From contig QHZX01000080.1 in assembly GCA_003224835.1 (NCBI GenBank), positions 1-8,382 on the forward strand: a DNA stretch of 8,382 nt, given 5' to 3'. The position numbers were made by a program, and so were the translations under genes. Of the stretch, positions 6,088 through 8,382 are shown piece by piece (position 1 is the first letter of the stretch; each line of letters opens with the position of its first letter). The stretch is from Acidobacteriota bacterium. Its GTDB lineage: Bacteria > Acidobacteriota > Terriglobia > Terriglobales > Acidobacteriaceae. The notes under the pieces are model-generated. The model was not told the DNA's origin and searched no databases. It saw nothing but the letters and a program-made list of their open reading frames with translations.

Positions 6088-6951
6088 ATGTCAAAGTCTA
6101 TTAGCTCATTTTGTGTTTGCCTTTTTACCCTAACGGTTGTCTTATTCCTGTCCAACGCTTACGCCCAAACTCAGCAAGCGTCGTGCACCTTTCACACTTT
6201 CAGTCTGACGCAAAGTCCACAGATGATCACGGTGACTGGTGTGAACGACTACGGTACCGTAGTTGGCTATGCGGATTTCGGAGAAGGTGCAAGTCGTCAG
6301 ACAAAAGCTTTCATCCACTATTCGGGCGGTGGCACTAATTACTGGCTGCCTTCAGGCGCTAAGAACAGCGCCTTCGGTGGCCGCAATGATGCTGGCGTGA
6401 CCACAGGCGCGTACAGTGATTCGTCAAATCACACGCATGCCTTTTTATTGAAGGGTTCAACACTCACTCCCATCGTGAGGCCATATGGCGCCGGCCCTGC
6501 TGGAATTAACAAGTACAACAGCGTAGTCGGGACTTACGTTGACAGTAACGGGAATCCGCATGGATTTAAGCGGTATAGCGACGGAAATGTTATTCACCTC
6601 ACGTATCCAGGAGGACTAGGGACTCGTGCCTACGGGATCAACGATAGCAGTACGATCGTCGGTTTTTACAATGGCACAGACAGCGCCGAGCACGGCTTCA
6701 TTTACAAGAGCGGCCAGTGGGCATCGTTGCAGTTCCCCAATGCAACACAATCCACAGAGCTATATGGGATCAGCAACTCCAACGTGATTGTGGGGCAAGG
6801 GGAGGCGCACGGCTACATGTACAAGGACGGTATCTTCAAAGAAATCGCGGTACCGGGCTCATCAGAAACCCAGGTCCGGGCCATCGCTCCGGGTGGACTG
6901 ATCGCCGGCATGGCGGACCTTACCCACGGATTCGTGGCGTCATGCCAGTAG
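6088..6951 (+). CDS. Secreted HAF-repeat protein
   Basis: This 287-residue protein has a signal peptide (about 1-27, ending NAYAQ) followed by tandem HAF-type extracellular repeats. Each unit has a GIN-x-x-x-x-VVG turn and an HAF/HGF aromatic strand: KAFIHYSGG (73-81), HAFLLKG (117-123), HGFKRYSDG (158-166), HGFIYKSGQ (202-210), HGYMYKDG (241-248) and HGFVASCQ at the end. Turns such as GVNDYGTVVG, GINKYNSVVG and GINDSSTIVG precede them. The pattern suggests a beta-propeller-like or beta-solenoid secreted or surface protein; its function is unknown. The first and last cysteines (C33 and C286) could close the domain by a disulfide. ATG at 6088 is chosen because GGAGTGA lies 5 bp upstream and the signal peptide follows directly. 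A GTG 48 bp earlier in frame is less likely. The gene stands alone on its strand. Confidence 0.85.
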   Translation: MSKSISSFCVCLFTLTVVLFLSNAYAQTQQASCTFHTFSLTQSPQMITVTGVNDYGTVVGYADFGEGASRQTKAFIHYSGGGTNYWLPSGAKNSAFGGRNDAGVTTGAYSDSSNHTHAFLLKGSTLTPIVRPYGAGPAGINKYNSVVGTYVDSNGNPHGFKRYSDGNVIHLTYPGGLGTRAYGINDSSTIVGFYNGTDSAEHGFIYKSGQWASLQFPNATQSTELYGISNSNVIVGQGEAHGYMYKDGIFKEIAVPGSSETQVRAIAPGGLIAGMADLTHGFVASCQ

Positions 6952-6986
6952 CAGAAGTATGAAAAGTGATAATTGATGATGCAGGA

Positions 6987-7035
6987 CGCCATATTACTCA
7001 TTGACCTAAACGCGCCCCCAATGAGTGATATGGCG
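6987..7035. repeat. 17-bp-armed hairpin of the local motif
   Basis: CGCCATATTACTCATTG (6987-7003) and CAATGAGTGATATGGCG (7019-7035) are inverted copies with 16 of 17 exact pairs plus one G:U in RNA, around a 15-nt loop. The hairpin lies between the convergent HAF and unknown genes, 35 bp after the HAF stop. It could help end transcription from either side, but neither strand shows a T-run after the stem. The right arm is the core copy of the motif repeated at 7053 and partly at 5941 and 7757. Confidence 0.75.
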
Positions 7036-7052
7036 ATGTCCAAACAGCCTCG

Positions 7053-7069
7053 ATGAGTGAAATGGCGAT
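7053..7069 (+). repeat. Direct copy of the local motif
   Basis: ATGAGTGAAATGGCGAT differs at one base from ATGAGTGATATGGCGAT at 7021-7037. It starts 32 bp later, close to three helical turns. It is followed by ATTTTTATAG. This copy lacks an inverted partner. The spacing would fit a protein-binding site or an iterative repeat; nothing here decides between them. Confidence 0.65.
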
Positions 7070-7107
7070 TTTTATAGCGTGGGGTTTGGTTGTGTGGAAC
7101 GCGAATG

Positions 7108-7716
7108 TCAATCGCCGATTCCCTCCCATTTCAAGATCCGAATGCCTTTTTCATTTAGAAAGGCTTTGAACTGCGCGTTCGGATAGCGCCCAAGGCGAGG
7201 TGCGCTCGATCTAAGGATGCAGTTTGTCCAACTGCCTATCACCGAACATCCTCCGTTCGCCCGCTCATGTGTAGCACGCTCGGCGGTAGCGCGGCACGCA
7301 GGCATGCCGTAAGCGTCAGACTTTGGCAAGGCTCCAGTCTCGGCAAACCGGATTTCTTGTGCTCCCAACCACAATTGCAATCTGAGTTGCCGTCTGAGGT
7401 AAGCGACAACGGGCGATAATTGGGGCGGATAGGTTTCGCTGTCCAGTTGATCGCTCACTCGGCGAGTGCTTTCCAAGTCCTTCTTCATTCGTGTGGCGGC
7501 ACTTTTATCACAGCCGGAAAGGCTGACGCCAGCAGAGTAGTAACCGCTTCGAGCGAATTTCATCCAATGCTCGACGTCTTTCTCTGACGCGCGGCTCTGG
7601 TCGAATGAAACAAGGTAATATTGCTCTGTCTCGTCGGGCGGCACACGTATAGCGATCCGCTGGGCCTCAACGAGTTGGGCAGCCGCCAACGCAATGGTCA
7701 TCAATGCGAATTTCAC
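7108..7716 (-). CDS. Exported protein of unknown family
   Basis: I do not recognise this protein. From the GTG at 7716 it has 202 residues: a signal peptide of about 19 residues (MKFALMTIALAAAQLVEAQ), then a mature part of about 180 residues. Visible features are a central amphipathic helical stretch with many Arg and Gln (PPQLSPVVAYLRRQLRLQLWLGAQEIRF), four cysteines in the mature part (ending with GGCSVIGSWTNC) and a Lys/Trp-rich C-terminus. The cysteines and the signal peptide suggest a periplasmic or secreted protein with disulfides. A TTG at 7752 would add 12 residues before the hydrophobic core (MRRLSKRPYNRS) and is an alternative start; neither start has a clear ribosome site. It is convergent with the HAF gene and has copies of the local repeat motif on both sides. 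Coding status rests on length, signal peptide and plausible composition. Confidence 0.6.
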   Translation of the reverse strand: MKFALMTIALAAAQLVEAQRIAIRVPPDETEQYYLVSFDQSRASEKDVEHWMKFARSGYYSAGVSLSGCDKSAATRMKKDLESTRRVSDQLDSETYPPQLSPVVAYLRRQLRLQLWLGAQEIRFAETGALPKSDAYGMPACRATAERATHERANGGCSVIGSWTNCILRSSAPRLGRYPNAQFKAFLNEKGIRILKWEGIGD

Positions 7717-7756
7717 ACTGCGATTGTAGGGCCGTTTTGATAGCCGTCGCAATTGT

Positions 7757-7789
7757 CGCCATCAGGCGTTATCACTCAATGAGTGATAA
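7757..7789. repeat. Variant copy of the local motif with palindrome
   Basis: TTATCACTC (7769-7777) and GAGTGATAA (7781-7789) form a perfect 9-bp inverted repeat with a 3-nt centre. CGCCAT lies just outside at 7757-7762. Read on the minus strand this gives GAGTGATAA, then 5-6 bases, then a TGATGGCGA element. It is thus the GAGTGATA...TGGCGA motif of 7019-7035, interrupted by about 8 bases. It lies 41 bp upstream of the GTG start of the unknown exported protein, where an operator would be expected. Confidence 0.55.
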
Positions 7790-7793
7790 AGAG

Positions 7794-7817
7794 ACGTAAC
7801 GCTAATTACGTATTTTT
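7794..7817. other. Short hairpin with T-run
   Basis: ACGTAA (7794-7799) and TTACGT (7806-7811) form a 6-bp inverted repeat with a 6-nt loop, followed on the plus strand by ATTTTT. It resembles a weak intrinsic terminator, but no plus-strand gene ends just before it. The stem is AT-rich and function is doubtful. The rest of 7818-7919 shows no gene, repeat or clear promoter. Confidence 0.2.
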
Positions 7818-7940
7818 AGTCGGGCAGCTCGGTTCCTCATGTGCAGATAGTCGCAGCATTTGCTCGACCGTGGATTGTGCTTGGGAATCCTCACCTAATC
7901 TTTACCGCTAAGTCCGCTTATGACAGAATACCCGTCCACG

Positions 7941-8382
7941 ATGGCGAGCAAATCACTAGTGGTGTTGCTTCTTTTGCTGGTCCCCTACGGTGGATGGGGG
8001 CAGGAGTGGCGATCCTATGGAGGTGATCCCGGGGCAACGCGATTCTCTCCCCTGCAGCAGATTAACCGTGAAAACGTTAGTGCTCTGAAACGCGCATGGA
8101 CGTACCACACCGGCGAAGTGAATCGGCAAAACGAGACGGACCGTCATCAAATTGCTCCATTTGAAACGACACCGCTAGTAGTGGATGGAATACTTTATCT
8201 CTCAACGCCTTCGAACCGTGTGATCGCGTTGGATGCCGAAACAGGTAGAGAAATTTGGCAGTTTGATCCACAAGCGGGCCGCGCCAAACGAAGATTTTTT
8301 CAGCACCGCGGCGTTGCTTACTGGCAGAGCGAAACAGGAGATGATCGCCGCATCCTTTACGGGACCTTCGATGGACGCATGA
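7941..8382 (+). CDS. PQQ-dependent dehydrogenase, N-terminal part
   Basis: The 147 residues in the window begin a quinoprotein of the glucose/alcohol dehydrogenase type, which oxidises sugars or alcohols in the periplasm with bound PQQ and passes electrons to the respiratory chain. A signal peptide (about 1-21, MASKSLVVLLLLLVPYGGWG) is followed by the family opening EWRSYGGDPGATRFSPL with QINRENVSALKRAW (22-53). The first propeller blade has FETTPLVVDGILYLSTP (74-90) and VIALDAETGREIWQFDP (94-110). HRGVAYW (122-128) and RILYGTFDGR follow. There is no five-helix membrane domain as in membrane-bound glucose dehydrogenase, so this is the soluble, signal-peptide form. The frame is open to the window edge; relatives are roughly 600-800 residues, so most of the gene lies outside. 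ATG at 7941 is chosen for its compact signal peptide; an in-frame ATG at 7920 is possible, and neither has a visible ribosome site. The substrate cannot be read from this fragment. Confidence 0.88.
   Translation, partial: MASKSLVVLLLLLVPYGGWGQEWRSYGGDPGATRFSPLQQINRENVSALKRAWTYHTGEVNRQNETDRHQIAPFETTPLVVDGILYLSTPSNRVIALDAETGREIWQFDPQAGRAKRRFFQHRGVAYWQSETGDDRRILYGTFDGRM

Overview
The window looks like a piece of an acidobacterial (Acidobacteriota, Terriglobia-like) chromosome. Four things suggest this: a secreted VWFA-related protein of the type expanded in that phylum, a large secreted SpoIVB/S55-type protease-like protein, a HAF-repeat secreted protein, and a PQQ dehydrogenase that has only a signal peptide. 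The assignment is inferred from gene types; no rRNA or other marker gene is present. No tRNA, CRISPR array, transposase or phage gene was seen.

Layout, left to right. Positions 1-278 are non-coding and hold two copies of a dispersed intergenic repeat, the second expanded by a 14-bp-armed palindrome. Two minus-strand genes follow: a short exported penicillin-binding transpeptidase (279-1514), and upstream of it a 599-residue exported S55-type protein (1765-3564). A 152-bp divergent promoter region with an 8-bp inverted repeat separates the S55 gene from a plus-strand VWFA-related secreted protein (3717-4955), which ends in a probable intrinsic terminator. A ZIP-family metal transporter (5047-5772) lies convergent to it on the minus strand.

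The stretch from about 5.9 to 7.8 kb has a different character. A plus-strand HAF-repeat secreted protein (6088-6951) and a minus-strand exported protein of unknown family (7108-7716) face each other. They are surrounded by several copies of a short motif, roughly ATGAGTGATATGGCGAT, part of which forms a 17-bp hairpin between the two genes. Related copies lie upstream of each gene. The last gene (7941 to the window edge) is the N-terminal third or less of a secreted PQQ-dependent dehydrogenase.

Nearly all the products are envelope or secreted proteins: peptidoglycan cross-linking, a periplasmic protease-like protein, surface or secreted VWFA and HAF proteins, metal transport and periplasmic sugar/alcohol oxidation. 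The genes do not form one clear pathway. The points most worth following up are the reversed order of the S55 catalytic-type motifs, the local repeat family around the HAF and unknown genes, and the degenerate metal site of the VWFA protein.
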